NCBI RefSeq assembly: GCF_030694085.1
Contig: NZ_JAUXZE010000071.1
Coordinates: 62,001 to 126,000, forward strand
DNA from: Tabrizicola sp.
Lineage (GTDB): Bacteria > Pseudomonadota > Alphaproteobacteria > Rhodobacterales > Rhodobacteraceae
DNA length: 64,000 nucleotides
Direction: 5' to 3'
Shown here: piece by piece, positions 54,960 to 63,970 of the stretch
How positions within the stretch are numbered: the first letter of the stretch is position 1
Layout: the number at the start of each line of letters is the position of its first letter
Notes under the pieces: generated by a model
What the model was told of the DNA's origin: nothing
What the model saw: only the letters and a program-made list of their open reading frames with translations
The model's database searches: none
Translations under genes and position numbers: made by a program

Positions 54960-56147
54960 TTAGTTCACGGCGGCGGGGGCGGGGACCGGGTTGATCCGGT
55001 CGCCGGGGCGGACGAAGGCCCCGGCCTTGGTCACGACGAGATCGCCCTGGTTCAGGCCCTCGGTGATCTCGACCAGCCCACCGTCGCGGATGCCGGTCTT
55101 GACGGCGACACGCTCGACGATGCCGTCGGTGACGCGCATCACCGAAGCGCCGTCGGGGGTGGAACCGATGGCGGTGACCGGGACGGCCAGGGCTTCGCTC
55201 TGGGCGGCCAGGATTTCGGCTTCGACGAACATGCCGGTGCGCAGGGAGACATTGTCGCTGTCGACCGTGATCCGGGCGCGGCCCAGGCGGGTCACCGGAT
55301 CGATGGCGGGTTCGACCAGGCGGAGGGTCCCTTCCAGAACGCCGCCCATGCCGACAGCGCGCAGGAGCGCCTTCTGGCCGGGAGCAAGGCGGAGAAGGTC
55401 GGTTTCGGCCACGTCGGCGCGCAGTTCCAGTGCTGCGTCGCGGGTGATGACGAACATCGGCTGCCCGGCGGCTGTGGCGATGGCACCGATCTTGGCGTTG
55501 CGGGCGACGATCTTGCCGGCGACGGGGGCCTTCACTTCGGTGCGGCTGAGCATGAGGTCAACGTTTTCAAGCCGCGCTTCGGCCAGCGCCAGTTGCGCGC
55601 GGGCGGATTCAAGGCCTTGGGTCGCAACCATCACCCTGGCATCGGCCGAAAGCGCATTGGCCCGTGCTGTATCGGCCTGGGCCTGCGGAGCAGTCCCCTG
55701 TTCGCGCAGCTTCGTCGTGCGGTCGGCCACGCGCTGGGCTTCGTCGCGCGTGGTCTGCGCTTCGACCAGCTGCGCTTCGGCCTGGGCAATGGCGGATTTC
55801 GCGGCGGCCAGCGAGGCGGCGGATTCGGTCTTCTGCAGGTCCAGTGTGGTCCTGGAGAGGACGGCCAGCACCTGCCCTTCGCTCACCATGTCGCCCACGT
55901 CGACCAGCAGCTGATCCAGCGGCTGACCTTCGACCAGGGGGGCGACCTGCACCTCTTCGACGGCGGCGATCAGGCCCGAGGTGATGATCCGGTCGGACAA
56001 CCGCGCCAGTCCCACGGTGCTGACGGTGATCGCGGGCAGGACCGAGGCGGCTTCGGGGATGTTTTCGGCGGCGACAGCCTCTTGCGCCTGGGCGGGCAGG
56101 AGCGGGGCGAAGGCGAGAAGGGCGGCAAGGATCAGGGTCGGGCGCAT
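54960..56147 (-). CDS. RND efflux periplasmic adaptor (membrane fusion protein)
   Basis: 395 residues. A Sec signal peptide is at the start (MRPTLILAALLAFAPLLPAQAQ). The barrel-sandwich (VQVAPLVEGQPLDQLLVDVGD), an alpha-hairpin of Ala/Gln/Glu-rich heptads (about 95–165) and the beta-barrel/membrane-proximal domains follow. It joins the RND pump to an outer-membrane channel. The ATG at 56147 places the signal peptide at the N-terminus; an ATG 13 codons upstream would overlap the TetR gene. It lies 4 bp after the TetR stop. Confidence 0.93.
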   Translation of the reverse strand: MRPTLILAALLAFAPLLPAQAQEAVAAENIPEAASVLPAITVSTVGLARLSDRIITSGLIAAVEEVQVAPLVEGQPLDQLLVDVGDMVSEGQVLAVLSRTTLDLQKTESAASLAAAKSAIAQAEAQLVEAQTTRDEAQRVADRTTKLREQGTAPQAQADTARANALSADARVMVATQGLESARAQLALAEARLENVDLMLSRTEVKAPVAGKIVARNAKIGAIATAAGQPMFVITRDAALELRADVAETDLLRLAPGQKALLRAVGMGGVLEGTLRLVEPAIDPVTRLGRARITVDSDNVSLRTGMFVEAEILAAQSEALAVPVTAIGSTPDGASVMRVTDGIVERVAVKTGIRDGGLVEITEGLNQGDLVVTKAGAFVRPGDRINPVPAPAAVN

Positions 56148-56151
56148 GGGC

Positions 56152-56784
56152 TTAGCCTTCTGCTTTGTCGTTGGAAATATGGGCAAGGATGCCGTCGATC
56201 ACGGCGACGACCTGGGCGGCAAGGGCGGGGCTGGCCGGGCCGCACTGGGCGGTGCGGGTCGCCATCGCCTTCACCAGCATGACCAGCATCTGACACTGGC
56301 CTTCGTAGCGGGTGCGGGCATCTTCCACCGGGCGGCGGGTGGCATGGGCAAAGATCGCCGTCAGAAGGGAGACGATGGTTTCTTCCATCTGGCGCGCGGC
56401 CTCGCCGATTTCGGGCTTGCGGATCGCGGCGGCGGTGATCTCGGCCCAGAGCTGGCCATCCTTCATCGACTCTTCCGAGAAGTGGTTCAGGATGCGGTCG
56501 CGCAGGCAGACCATTGGCGTGTCCGAGGTCTGGATCTGCGCGAATTCGCCCTGGATCTCGGCCAGGTCATAGCCGCACATCGCCTGGACGATCGCGGCCT
56601 TGGACGGAAAGTAGCGGTAGAAGTTGCCGACGCTCATCCCGGCAGAGCGGGCCAGGTCCTGCATCGAAGCCCCGTCGAAGCCCTTTTCAGCAAAGGCCTG
56701 ACGGATCGAGGCCAGAATCTCATGGCTGCGCGCGTCAGCCGCAGGATGGGGGGCGGCGGGAAGTGGCTGGGGCAGTGGGGGCAT
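56152..56784 (-). CDS. TetR/AcrR-family regulator of the RND efflux operon
   Basis: 210 residues. HTH region: SHEILASIRQAFAEKGFDGASMQDLARSAGMSVGNFYRYFPSKAAIVQAM. It is the first gene of the TetR–adaptor–permease operon. The ATG at 56784 is chosen because a perfect 16-bp palindrome lies 16 bp upstream; the ATG at 56847 would translate through that operator. The regulator probably represses its own operon and is released by a pump substrate. Confidence 0.9.
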   Translation of the reverse strand: MPPLPQPLPAAPHPAADARSHEILASIRQAFAEKGFDGASMQDLARSAGMSVGNFYRYFPSKAAIVQAMCGYDLAEIQGEFAQIQTSDTPMVCLRDRILNHFSEESMKDGQLWAEITAAAIRKPEIGEAARQMEETIVSLLTAIFAHATRRPVEDARTRYEGQCQMLVMLVKAMATRTAQCGPASPALAAQVVAVIDGILAHISNDKAEG

Positions 56785-56799
56785 GGTCAGGAAGCCTGG

Positions 56800-56815
56800 G
56801 AATGAACGTTCATTC
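56800..56815. promoter_or_regulatory. Perfect 16-bp palindrome, operator of the efflux TetR
   Basis: GAATGAACGTTCATTC, self-complementary, 16 bp before the TetR start codon and 126 bp from tgt, which is transcribed the other way. TGAACGTTCA cores are common TetR-family targets. Confidence 0.7.
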
Positions 56816-56940
56816 ACTGCAAATAGCGAAGCTTCCGCAGAGGTCAAGTGTCTTTACGGCAGAAGGGCTGCACTGGATGTGTTGTGCTTCACTTTTCGCC
56901 GGTTTTGGCCCAAAGGAGCGGCAGCACAAGGACGAATGGC

Positions 56941-58071
56941 ATGGCAACGGGCATCAGTTTCAACGTGGCGGCGACCGATGGCGCGGCGCGGACCGGGGTG
57001 ATTTCGACCCCGCGCGGCGGGATTCGCACCCCGGCCTTCATGCCGGTGGGGACAGCTGCCACGGTCAAGGCGATGCTGCCGGAAAGCGTCGCGGCGACCG
57101 GGGCGGACATCCTTCTGGGCAACACTTACCACCTGATGCTGCGGCCCACGGCGGAGCGGGTGGCGGCTCTGGGCGGGCTGCATCGGTTCATGAACTGGTC
57201 AAAGCCGATCCTGACCGACAGCGGCGGCTTCCAGGTCATGTCGCTGGGGGCCTTGCGCAAGCTGACGGAAGAGGGGGTGCGGTTTTCGTCGCACATCGAC
57301 GGGTCCAAGCACATGCTGACGCCGGAGCGCAGCATGGAGATCCAGAAGCTGCTGGGGTCCGACATCGTGATGTGCTTTGACGAATGTCCCGCGCTGCCTA
57401 CGACCGAGGCCGAGGTGGCCAAGTCGATGCGCCTGTCGATGCGCTGGGCGCAGCGCAGTCGCGATGCCTTTGGCGACCGGCCGGGGCATGCGCTGTTCGG
57501 GATCATGCAGGGCGGTGTGACGCGCGAGTTGCGCGAGGAAAGTGCCACGGCGCTGCAGGGGATCGGCTTCGACGGCTATGCCGTGGGAGGCCTTGCGGTG
57601 GGCGAGGGGCAGGAGGCGATGTTCGGCGTTCTGGACTATGCGCCGGGGTTCCTTCCCGCCGACAAGCCGCGCTACCTGATGGGCGTGGGCAAGCCCGACG
57701 ACATCGTGGGCGCGGTGGAACGGGGCATCGACATGATGGATTGCGTGCTGCCCTCAAGATCCGGGCGGACCGGGCAGGCCTGGACGGCGCGCGGGCAGGT
57801 GAACCTGCGCAACGCCCGCCACAAGGACGACCCGCGACCCCTGGAAGAGGGTTGTCAGTGTCCGGCCTGTCGCAGCTACAGCCGTGCCTATCTGCACCAT
57901 GTGGTGAAGGCCGATGAGATCATCGGCTCGATGCTGCTGACCTGGCACAACCTGCATTATTATCAGGTGCTGATGCAGGGGCTGCGGAGCGCCATCGCCG
58001 CCAGCACGCTGGCCGCTTTCGTGGCGTCGTTCCACGCGACAAGGGCAGCCGGAGACCTTGATCCGCTCTGA
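56941..58071 (+). CDS. tgt: tRNA-guanine(34) transglycosylase (queuine tRNA-ribosyltransferase)
   Basis: 376 residues. It swaps guanine 34 in GUN-anticodon tRNAs for preQ1. Key parts are [12 protein letters not shown], the catalytic Asp in [11 protein letters not shown], the substrate pocket [21 protein letters not shown], the second catalytic region [12 protein letters not shown], and the zinc site [16 protein letters not shown]. The ATG at 56941 gives the standard N-terminus ([14 protein letters not shown]), with AAGGAC upstream. Divergent from the efflux operon. Other queuosine genes are not in the window. Confidence 0.97.
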   Translation: MATGISFNVAATDGAARTGVISTPRGGIRTPAFMPVGTAATVKAMLPESVAATGADILLGNTYHLMLRPTAERVAALGGLHRFMNWSKPILTDSGGFQVMSLGALRKLTEEGVRFSSHIDGSKHMLTPERSMEIQKLLGSDIVMCFDECPALPTTEAEVAKSMRLSMRWAQRSRDAFGDRPGHALFGIMQGGVTRELREESATALQGIGFDGYAVGGLAVGEGQEAMFGVLDYAPGFLPADKPRYLMGVGKPDDIVGAVERGIDMMDCVLPSRSGRTGQAWTARGQVNLRNARHKDDPRPLEEGCQCPACRSYSRAYLHHVVKADEIIGSMLLTWHNLHYYQVLMQGLRSAIAASTLAAFVASFHATRAAGDLDPL

Positions 58072-58197
58072 CCGGGGGCCGGTAACGGCAAATAGGCTGT
58101 GCGAAAATGCACGGATGTCGGGGCTGAAACGCGGGTTGTGACTATTTTTGCAGAGCTTACCTAGAATTGCGAACCTACCGTTCAAGGAAGTATCCAG

Positions 58198-59292
58198 ATG
58201 ACCGACCTGCTTTTCACCCCCACCAGCCTTGGCGACATCACGGTCAAGAACCGCATTGTGATGGCCCCGCTGACCCGCAACCGCGCCCGGGCCGAGGATG
58301 ACACCCCCTTCGACATTCATGCCGAGTACTACGCCCAGCGGGCCGGGGCCGGCCTGATCATCACCGAAGGCACCCAGATCTCGCCGGAAGGGAAGGGCTA
58401 CGCCTGGACACCGGGCATCTACTCTGAAGCGCAGGTCGCCGGGTGGAAAGCCGTCACCGAGGCGGTCCATGCCAAGAGCGGCAAGATCGCGGCCCAGATC
58501 TGGCACGTGGGCCGGATCAGCCACACTTCGCTGCAGCCCGATGGTGCTGCACCCGTCGCGCCGTCGGTGATCGGGGCCGCGTCGAAGACCTTTGACGGCA
58601 CGGGGTTCGTCGAAACCTCGGTCCCGCGCGCGCTGGACCTGGCCGAAATCCCGCGCGTGATCGAGGACTACCGCCGCGCCGCCCGCAACGCCGACGCGGC
58701 GGGCTTTGACGGGGTCGAGATTCATGCCGCCAACGGCTATCTGATCGACCAGTTCCTGCGCGACACCTCGAACACCCGGACCGATGCCTATGGCGGGTCG
58801 GTCGCCAACCGTGTCCGCTTCCTGGCCGAGGTGGTGACGGCGGTCACCGAAATCCTTGGCCCCGGTCGGGTCGGTGTGCGTCTCAGCCCGTTCTCGAACG
58901 CCAACAACGTCGGCATCGACAGCGACACAATGGCCACCTTCGGCGCGGCGATTGACGTGCTGAACGCGGCCGGCGTCGCCTTCCTGCACATGGTCGAGGG
59001 GCAGACCGGCGGCCCGCGCGACTGGCCGGAGGGTGCCGTCGAGGCCCTGCGCGACCGCTTCAACGGGGCCTACATCGCCAACAACGGCTACACGCGTGCG
59101 ACGGCCATTGCTGCGGTCGCGTCAGGCAAGGTCGATCTGGTGGCTTTCGGCAAGCTTTACATCTCGAACCCCGACCTGGCCGAGCGTCTGGCCCAGAACG
59201 CGCCGCTGAACCCCATGCCGACCGAAGGCCTTTATGGCGGCGGGCGCGCGGGATACACCGACTATCCGACCTTGGCCAAAACCGCCGCGTGA
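58198..59292 (+). CDS. nemA: Alkene reductase, old yellow enzyme family (NemA-like)
   Basis: 364 residues, single FMN TIM barrel. Typical OYE features: PLTRNRA, ITEGTQIS, the substrate-binding IWHVGRISH, GVEIHAANGYLIDQFLRD and YGGSVANRVRFL. It reduces activated C=C bonds and nitro compounds such as maleimides with NADPH. Monocistronic by context, with a 126-bp gap to tgt upstream and 200 bp to lon downstream. Unrelated by position to the multi-domain OYE protein at 31916. Symbol given by family resemblance. Confidence 0.92.
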   Translation: MTDLLFTPTSLGDITVKNRIVMAPLTRNRARAEDDTPFDIHAEYYAQRAGAGLIITEGTQISPEGKGYAWTPGIYSEAQVAGWKAVTEAVHAKSGKIAAQIWHVGRISHTSLQPDGAAPVAPSVIGAASKTFDGTGFVETSVPRALDLAEIPRVIEDYRRAARNADAAGFDGVEIHAANGYLIDQFLRDTSNTRTDAYGGSVANRVRFLAEVVTAVTEILGPGRVGVRLSPFSNANNVGIDSDTMATFGAAIDVLNAAGVAFLHMVEGQTGGPRDWPEGAVEALRDRFNGAYIANNGYTRATAIAAVASGKVDLVAFGKLYISNPDLAERLAQNAPLNPMPTEGLYGGGRAGYTDYPTLAKTAA

Positions 59293-59385
59293 TCCAATGA
59301 CCCACCCGGACCCGGTGACGGGTCCGGCGCTTTCGCACCTTGCACCCATTCACGCAGAGGTTCATTCTGTCGAACCAAAGCAGAA

Positions 59386-59411
59386 CTTGAATCCCCCGCA
59401 AAGGGACCACA
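59386..59411 (+). promoter_or_regulatory. Possible heat-shock-type control region upstream of lon
   Basis: CTTGAA (59386–59391) resembles an RpoH −35 box. AACTTG (59384–59389) and CAAGTT also form an inverted repeat about 20 bases apart. No good −10 box is seen, so this is a weak call. Confidence 0.25.
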
Positions 59412-59492
59412 AGTTAACAACTCTGAAGGCGGAGCGGGCAGGGTTGCCGATGGTCGGGACCCCGCAACGCTGCCGCGAACGAAGGTAGACAC

Positions 59493-61889
59493 ATGAGCAC
59501 CCAAAGCTATCCGGTCCTGCCCCTGCGCGACATCGTGGTGTTTCCCCACATGATCGTGCCGCTCTTCGTCGGCCGCGAGAAATCGGTCCGCGCGCTGGAA
59601 GAGGTGATGCAGGACGACAAGCAGATCCTGCTGTCCTCGCAGAAGGACCCGACTGCCGATGATCCGGCGTCGGAAGACATCTTCCGCGTTGGCGTCCTGG
59701 CCAATGTTCTGCAACTGCTGAAACTGCCCGATGGCACCGTGAAGGTGCTGGTCGAAGGCAAGTCGCGCGTGAAGATCACCGGCTTTGTCGAGAACCCGGC
59801 CTTCTTCGAGGCGACGGCCGAAGCCCTGCCCGAAACCGACGGCGATGCCACCTCGGTCGAGGCGCTGGTCCGGGCTGTCAGCGAAGAATTCGAACGCTAT
59901 TCCAAGGTGAAGAAGAATATCCCCGAAGAGGCGCTGGCCGCCGTTTCGGACACGCGTGAACCGGCGCGGCTGGCCGACCTTGTGGCCGGACACCTGGGCG
60001 TCGATGTGGCCCAGAAGCAGGCGATCCTGGAAACATTGGACGTCGCCGAGCGGCTTGAGAAGGTTTACGGCCACATGCAGGGTGAACTTTCGGTCCTGCA
60101 GGTCGAGAAGAAGATCAAGACCCGCGTCAAGACCCAGATGGAGAAGACCCAGCGCGAGTACTATCTGAATGAGCAGATGAAGGCCATTCAGAAGGAACTT
60201 GGCGACGGCGAGGACGGCCAGAACGAGGTCGCCGAACTGGAAGAGCGTATCCGCAAGACCGAGCTGTCCAAGGAAGCGCGCGAAAAGGCCGATGCCGAGC
60301 TGAAGAAGCTGAAGTCGATGTCGCCGATGTCGGCGGAAGCGACGGTGGTGCGCAACTATCTGGACTGGCTCTTGGGCGTTCCGTGGGGCGTGAAGTCCCG
60401 CGTCAAGAAAGATCTCGGGGCGGCGCAGAAGGTGCTGGATACCGACCACTTCGGCCTGGACAAGGTCAAGGAGCGGATCGTCGAGTATCTGGCGGTGCAG
60501 GCCCGTTCGACCAAGCTGAAGGGCCCGATCCTGTGCCTTGTCGGCCCTCCGGGCGTGGGCAAGACCTCGCTGGGGCGGTCCGTTGCAAAAGCCACGGGGC
60601 GCGAGTTCATCCGCATTTCGCTGGGCGGCGTGCGCGACGAATCCGAAATTCGCGGTCACCGGCGGACCTATATCGGGTCGATGCCCGGCAAGATCATCCA
60701 GTCGCTGAAGAAGGCCAAGACCACCAACCCGCTGATCCTGCTGGATGAAATCGACAAGATGGGTCAGGACTTCCGGGGCGACCCGGCGTCGGCGCTGCTT
60801 GAGGTGCTGGACCCCGAACAGAACAACACCTTCGTCGATCACTACCTGGAGGTGGAGTACGATCTGTCCAACGTGATGTTCATCACCACGTCGAACAGCT
60901 ACAATATGCCGGGTCCCCTGCTTGACCGGATGGAGATCATTCCGCTGGCCGGCTACACCGAGGACGAAAAGCGCGAGATCGCGCGCGGGCACCTTCTGCC
61001 CAAGCAGATCGCTGCCAACGGCCTCAAGAAGGGCGAGTTCAGCGTCAGCGATGACGCGCTGACCCATGTCATCCGCTACTACACCCGTGAGGCGGGTGTG
61101 CGGAACCTGGAGCGCGAGATCGCCAAGCTGGCCCGGAAAGCCGTGACCGAGATCCTGAAGGGCAAGACCAAGAAGGTCGAGGTCGATCCCGCCAAGGTCG
61201 AGGAATTCCTGGGCGTGCAGCGGCACCGTTACGGCCTGGCTGAAAAGGAAGACCAGGTCGGCGTGGTCACGGGTCTGGCCTGGACCAGCGTCGGCGGCGA
61301 TCTTCTGCAGATCGAGGCGCTGAAGCTGCCGGGCAAGGGCCGGATGAAGACGACCGGGAAACTTGGCGACGTGATGAAGGAATCGATCGACGCGGCGGCG
61401 TCCTATGTCCGCTCGATCAGCCCGAAGATCGGGGTGAAGCCGCCGAAGTTCGAGACGATGGACATCCACGTCCACGTGCCGGACGGGGCGACCCCGAAGG
61501 ACGGGCCCTCGGCGGGCCTGGCGATGGTGACCTCCATCGTGTCGGTCCTGACGGGGATTCCGGTTCGCAAGGACATTGCCATGACCGGCGAGGTTTCCCT
61601 GCGGGGCAATGCGATGCCGATCGGGGGTCTGAAGGAGAAGCTCCTTGCGGCGCTTAGGGGCGGGATCAAGACGGTCTTCATCCCGGAGGAAAACGCCAAG
61701 GACCTGGCGGAGATTCCGGCGAATGTGAAGGAAGGCCTGACGATCATCCCCGTGACCCACGTCCGCGAGGTTCTGGCCCAGGCTCTGGTGCGCCAGCCCG
61801 AGCCTGTGGAATGGGACGAAGCGGCGGAAGAAGCCGCCGCCGCGGCAAGGGCGGCCTCGGCGACCCAGCCGGTGCAGACGGCGCATTGA
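59493..61889 (+). CDS. lon: ATP-dependent Lon protease
   Basis: 798 residues, normal length. N-terminal LAN domain ([24 protein letters not shown]), a coiled-coil linker (about 190–265), AAA+ domain with Walker [11 protein letters not shown] and the [11 protein letters not shown]alker B, and the C-terminal Ser/Lys protease domain with Ser673 ([11 protein letters not shown]) and Lys716 ([10 protein letters not shown]), judged by the usual spacing. The last 25 residues are an Ala/Glu-rich tail. It degrades misfolded and regulatory proteins in the cytoplasm. The ATG at 59493 has no strong ribosome binding site but gives the conserved start. A strong hairpin with T-run ends the gene. Confidence 0.97.
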   Translation: MSTQSYPVLPLRDIVVFPHMIVPLFVGREKSVRALEEVMQDDKQILLSSQKDPTADDPASEDIFRVGVLANVLQLLKLPDGTVKVLVEGKSRVKITGFVENPAFFEATAEALPETDGDATSVEALVRAVSEEFERYSKVKKNIPEEALAAVSDTREPARLADLVAGHLGVDVAQKQAILETLDVAERLEKVYGHMQGELSVLQVEKKIKTRVKTQMEKTQREYYLNEQMKAIQKELGDGEDGQNEVAELEERIRKTELSKEAREKADAELKKLKSMSPMSAEATVVRNYLDWLLGVPWGVKSRVKKDLGAAQKVLDTDHFGLDKVKERIVEYLAVQARSTKLKGPILCLVGPPGVGKTSLGRSVAKATGREFIRISLGGVRDESEIRGHRRTYIGSMPGKIIQSLKKAKTTNPLILLDEIDKMGQDFRGDPASALLEVLDPEQNNTFVDHYLEVEYDLSNVMFITTSNSYNMPGPLLDRMEIIPLAGYTEDEKREIARGHLLPKQIAANGLKKGEFSVSDDALTHVIRYYTREAGVRNLEREIAKLARKAVTEILKGKTKKVEVDPAKVEEFLGVQRHRYGLAEKEDQVGVVTGLAWTSVGGDLLQIEALKLPGKGRMKTTGKLGDVMKESIDAAASYVRSISPKIGVKPPKFETMDIHVHVPDGATPKDGPSAGLAMVTSIVSVLTGIPVRKDIAMTGEVSLRGNAMPIGGLKEKLLAALRGGIKTVFIPEENAKDLAEIPANVKEGLTIIPVTHVREVLAQALVRQPEPVEWDEAAEEAAAAARAASATQPVQTAH

Positions 61890-61907
61890 TCGGCAGTCCA
61901 TGACTGG

Positions 61908-61938
61908 AAAGGCGCGCTTCGAAAGGAGCGCGCCTTTT
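61908..61938 (+). terminator. Rho-independent terminator after lon
   Basis: AAAGGCGCGCT (61908–61918) pairs with AGCGCGCCTTT (61927–61937) over an 8-base loop, ending in TTTT. Confidence 0.85.
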
Positions 61939-62022
61939 CGATTGGGACCATGCAAATCGGCTGGCTCTGTGCGTCGGGGCGGACTATCGTCCCGCCAACA
62001 CTCCTGAACCAAAGAAGGCATC

Positions 62023-62433
62023 ATGGCTCCGCGCTCTCCCAAGGATCCCGAAACGGAAGCCGCCAAGCCGGCGCGACCCTCCAGGGCGGCAAAGGCCAAG
62101 CCTGCTGCCGGCGCCCCAGAAAAGCCGCCGCTGCGGGTCGTGGAGGCAGAATCCGTTCCGACACCTGGGGCGGACACTATCAAGCTGAAGGACCTGATCG
62201 ATCAGGTAGCGCAGGCGACGGGTGGCAAGAAGGCCGACGTGAAGCCGGTGATCGAGGCGCTGCTGACCGCGATGGGCACCGCTTTGGCCACCGGCAAGTC
62301 GCTGGCAATTCCGCCGTTGGGAAAGCTGCGCGTGGTCAAGAACAAGGGCCCCGCGCTGACCCTGAAGCTGCGGCTGGCCGACGGTGCGAAGGCGGCCGGA
62401 TTGGCTCTTGCGGATGACGGCGAGGATGGCTAA
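62023..62433 (+). CDS. HU-family DNA-binding protein with a basic N-terminal extension
   Basis: 136 residues, about 45 longer than plain HU. Residues 1–50 are Ala/Pro/Lys-rich (SRAAKAKPAAGAPEKPP), a likely disordered DNA-contacting tail. From about residue 53 the HU/IHF fold follows (TIKLKDLIDQVAQATGGKKADVKPVIEALLTAMGTALATGKSLAIPPLGKLRVVKNKG), though the usual DNA-arm sequence is shortened. It probably contributes to nucleoid structure. It lies between the lon terminator and a tRNA-Val gene. Confidence 0.85.
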   Translation: MAPRSPKDPETEAAKPARPSRAAKAKPAAGAPEKPPLRVVEAESVPTPGADTIKLKDLIDQVAQATGGKKADVKPVIEALLTAMGTALATGKSLAIPPLGKLRVVKNKGPALTLKLRLADGAKAAGLALADDGEDG

Positions 62434-62459
62434 AAGCCGCCGCACCGAGTTTTGAATTC

Positions 62460-62534
62460 GGGCGATTAGCTCAGCGGTAGAGCGCTTCGTTCACATCGAA
62501 GATGTCAGCGGTTCAAATCCGTTATCGCCCACCA
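62460..62534 (+). tRNA. tRNA-Val (anticodon CAC)
   Basis: 75 nt. Acceptor GGGCGAT pairs with ATCGCCC, D-loop AGCTCAGCGGTAGAGC, anticodon stem CTTCG/CGAAG with loop TTCACAT, T-arm GCGGTTCAAATCCGT, encoded CCA end. Confidence 0.97.
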
Positions 62535-62543
62535 TCCCTACCC

Positions 62544-62570
62544 AAGGCGCGCCCCGACTGGCGCGCCTTT
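62544..62570 (+). terminator. Hairpin terminator after tRNA-Val(CAC)
   Basis: AAGGCGCGCC (62544–62553) pairs with GGCGCGCCTT (62560–62569), 6-base loop, T-run. Very similar stem to the lon terminator. Confidence 0.85.
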
Positions 62571-62612
62571 GACATTTCGGGGCCAATCGAACGGTCGCCG
62601 AGCGGGTTCGGC

Positions 62613-63068
62613 TCAGGTCAGTATGCCCTGTCCGCGCGCGTGCCGCGCCAGCCACAGCAAGGCAGCGGCGATCAGGACCACGATGCTCAGGACGACGACT
62701 TGCGGGGTTCCAAGTGCTGCGAACACACCGTGGACAATGTCACCAAGGTACAGCGCGATGTATCCTGCCAGGGATGCGGCGAAGACCGGAACGGCTGACG
62801 CCTTCCGAACCAGAAGCAGCCCGCAGCCCAGGGCCCCACCGAAGACTCCAATGGCGAAGACCACGGTCATCCACGCCGGATAACCCAGCATCACCGCGGC
62901 CTGGTCAGCCGTCAGGCCTTGCGCCTGAAGGCTTTCCGGCGTCGCCGAAAGTGATCCGATGAACTGCACCGCGCCAAACAGGTTCCACGCCAGACCAAGT
63001 CCGGCTGCCGCCCAAAACCAGAGCGCAGGTCGTCCGGCAGATTTCTCCAGTGCGATTTCACTGCTCAT
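62613..63068 (-). CDS. Small four-helix integral membrane protein, unknown function
   Basis: 151 residues with four hydrophobic helices (about 13–35, 63–84, 90–110, 120–143). The pattern WFWAAAGLGLAWNLFGAVQF … TPESLQAQGLTADQAAVMLGYPAWMTVVFAIGVFGGALG is shared by short bacterial membrane proteins sometimes mislabelled 'sugar transporter'. Nothing in it fixes a function. It is divergent from a TetR gene, and a perfect inverted repeat lies in the 89-bp gap, so it is very probably the TetR target. Placed between two tRNA-Val genes. Confidence 0.72.
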   Translation of the reverse strand: MSSEIALEKSAGRPALWFWAAAGLGLAWNLFGAVQFIGSLSATPESLQAQGLTADQAAVMLGYPAWMTVVFAIGVFGGALGCGLLLVRKASAVPVFAASLAGYIALYLGDIVHGVFAALGTPQVVVLSIVVLIAAALLWLARHARGQGILT

Positions 63069-63123
63069 CCCTGCGGCTCCTTGTTGAAGGTGGTTGATCG
63101 CGCCTAGGTTTGTACATACTCAG

Positions 63124-63147
63124 TTATGATTGCGATTGCAATCATAA
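63124..63147. promoter_or_regulatory. Perfect 10-4-10 inverted repeat, TetR-type operator
   Basis: TTATGATTGC (63124–63133) and GCAATCATAA (63138–63147) with a GATT centre, 11 bp before the TetR start (63158) and 56 bp from the divergent membrane-protein start. Ideal for joint repression of both genes. Confidence 0.8.
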
Positions 63148-63157
63148 ATTCCGGGAG

Positions 63158-63772
63158 ATGCCAGACGTGGTCAAGGTGACAAAGGAGGCGGCACAACAGA
63201 ACCATCAGGACCTGGTGCGGGCAACCGGCCAGATGATGCGGGCGCAGGGAGTTTCGGTGGCAACAGTCGCGAACATCGCAGCGCACGCGGGTCTGACACA
63301 CGGAGCGATCTACCGGCACTTCTCCTCGAAGGACGACCTGGCAGCAGCCGCGATCAGCGCCGATTTCGACACCATTGTCGCGCTTGTGAACCGGATCGGC
63401 GCAGAGGGCGGCAGTCTTGCGGACTACTTTCGCGCCTATCTTGCAGCCGACCACCGTGACCATTTCGTCTGGGGCTGCCCGGTGGCGCCGCTGGCCGCCG
63501 AGATCGGCCGCACCGTGCAGCCCGTCAAGGCCGCCTTTGCCGAAGGTCTGGCACGGAATCTGGCGGCCATTGCGGCCCTCTCGGGTATAACGGACGAGGC
63601 CGAGGCCCGCAGCTACGCCATCAGCGCCCTTGCGACGCTGTCCGGGGCTATGGCGATGGCACGGGCGACGCGCGGCTGCGAACCGGAAACTTCGCAGCAG
63701 ATCCTGGAAGAGACGCTGCGAACCCTGCTTGCGGACCCCCGGATTGCAGGACGCGCCCAGGTGACATCCTGA
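63158..63772 (+). CDS. TetR/AcrR-family transcriptional regulator
   Basis: 204 residues. HTH: LVRATGQMMRAQGVSVATVANIAAHAGLTHGAIYRHFSSKDDLAAAAI. The C-terminal part (FVWGCPVAPLAAEIGRT … AISALATLSGAMAMARATRG) is the pattern of TetR regulators that control small efflux or stress-response membrane proteins. The ATG at 63158 is preferred since CGGGAG precedes it and the operator stays outside the gene; an ATG at 63110 would code across the operator. Divergent from the four-helix membrane protein. Confidence 0.92.
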   Translation: MPDVVKVTKEAAQQNHQDLVRATGQMMRAQGVSVATVANIAAHAGLTHGAIYRHFSSKDDLAAAAISADFDTIVALVNRIGAEGGSLADYFRAYLAADHRDHFVWGCPVAPLAAEIGRTVQPVKAAFAEGLARNLAAIAALSGITDEAEARSYAISALATLSGAMAMARATRGCEPETSQQILEETLRTLLADPRIAGRAQVTS

Positions 63773-63819
63773 CCCGGCTTGCCAGTCGTGTCTGTGCCGG
63801 GTAAAGCCTTGGGCCAGGC

Positions 63820-63895
63820 GGGCGGTTAGCTCAGTTGGTAGAGCGTCTCGTTTACACCGAGAATGTCGGGGGTTCGAGTCCCTCACCGCCCACCA
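63820..63895 (+). tRNA. tRNA-Val (anticodon UAC)
   Basis: 76 nt. Acceptor GGGCGGT pairs with ACCGCCC, D-loop AGCTCAGTTGGTAGAGC, anticodon stem TCTCG/CGAGA with loop TTTACAC, T-arm GGGGGTTCGAGTCCCTC, encoded CCA end. Confidence 0.97.
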
Positions 63896-63956
63896 TCCCC
63901 GTATTTCCCGCGACAACGCCTGCGGTTTGGCCGATGATGTGGGATGACCGGCGGCC

Positions 63957-63970
63957 TTGACCCGGATCAA
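63957..63970. promoter_or_regulatory. FNR/FnrL-like box at the right edge
   Basis: TTGACCCGGATCAA fits the FnrL pattern TTGAY-N4-RTCAA, and the dyad extends to CCTTGA/TCAAGG. The gene it would control lies beyond the window. Confidence 0.5.

Noticed and set aside
51475..54963. A 1162-codon open frame on the plus strand opposite the RND permease
   Set aside because: Low-complexity Asp/Gly/His/Arg composition typical of antisense frames; the permease has all its family motifs.
59262..62183. A 973-codon minus-strand frame opposite lon and the HU gene
   Set aside because: Antisense shadow; it crosses two clear genes and a strong terminator and has no recognisable domain.
62460..63895. tRNA-bounded segment as an integrated genomic island
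   Set aside because: No integrase, no attachment-site duplication and only two ordinary genes; kept only as a low-level observation.
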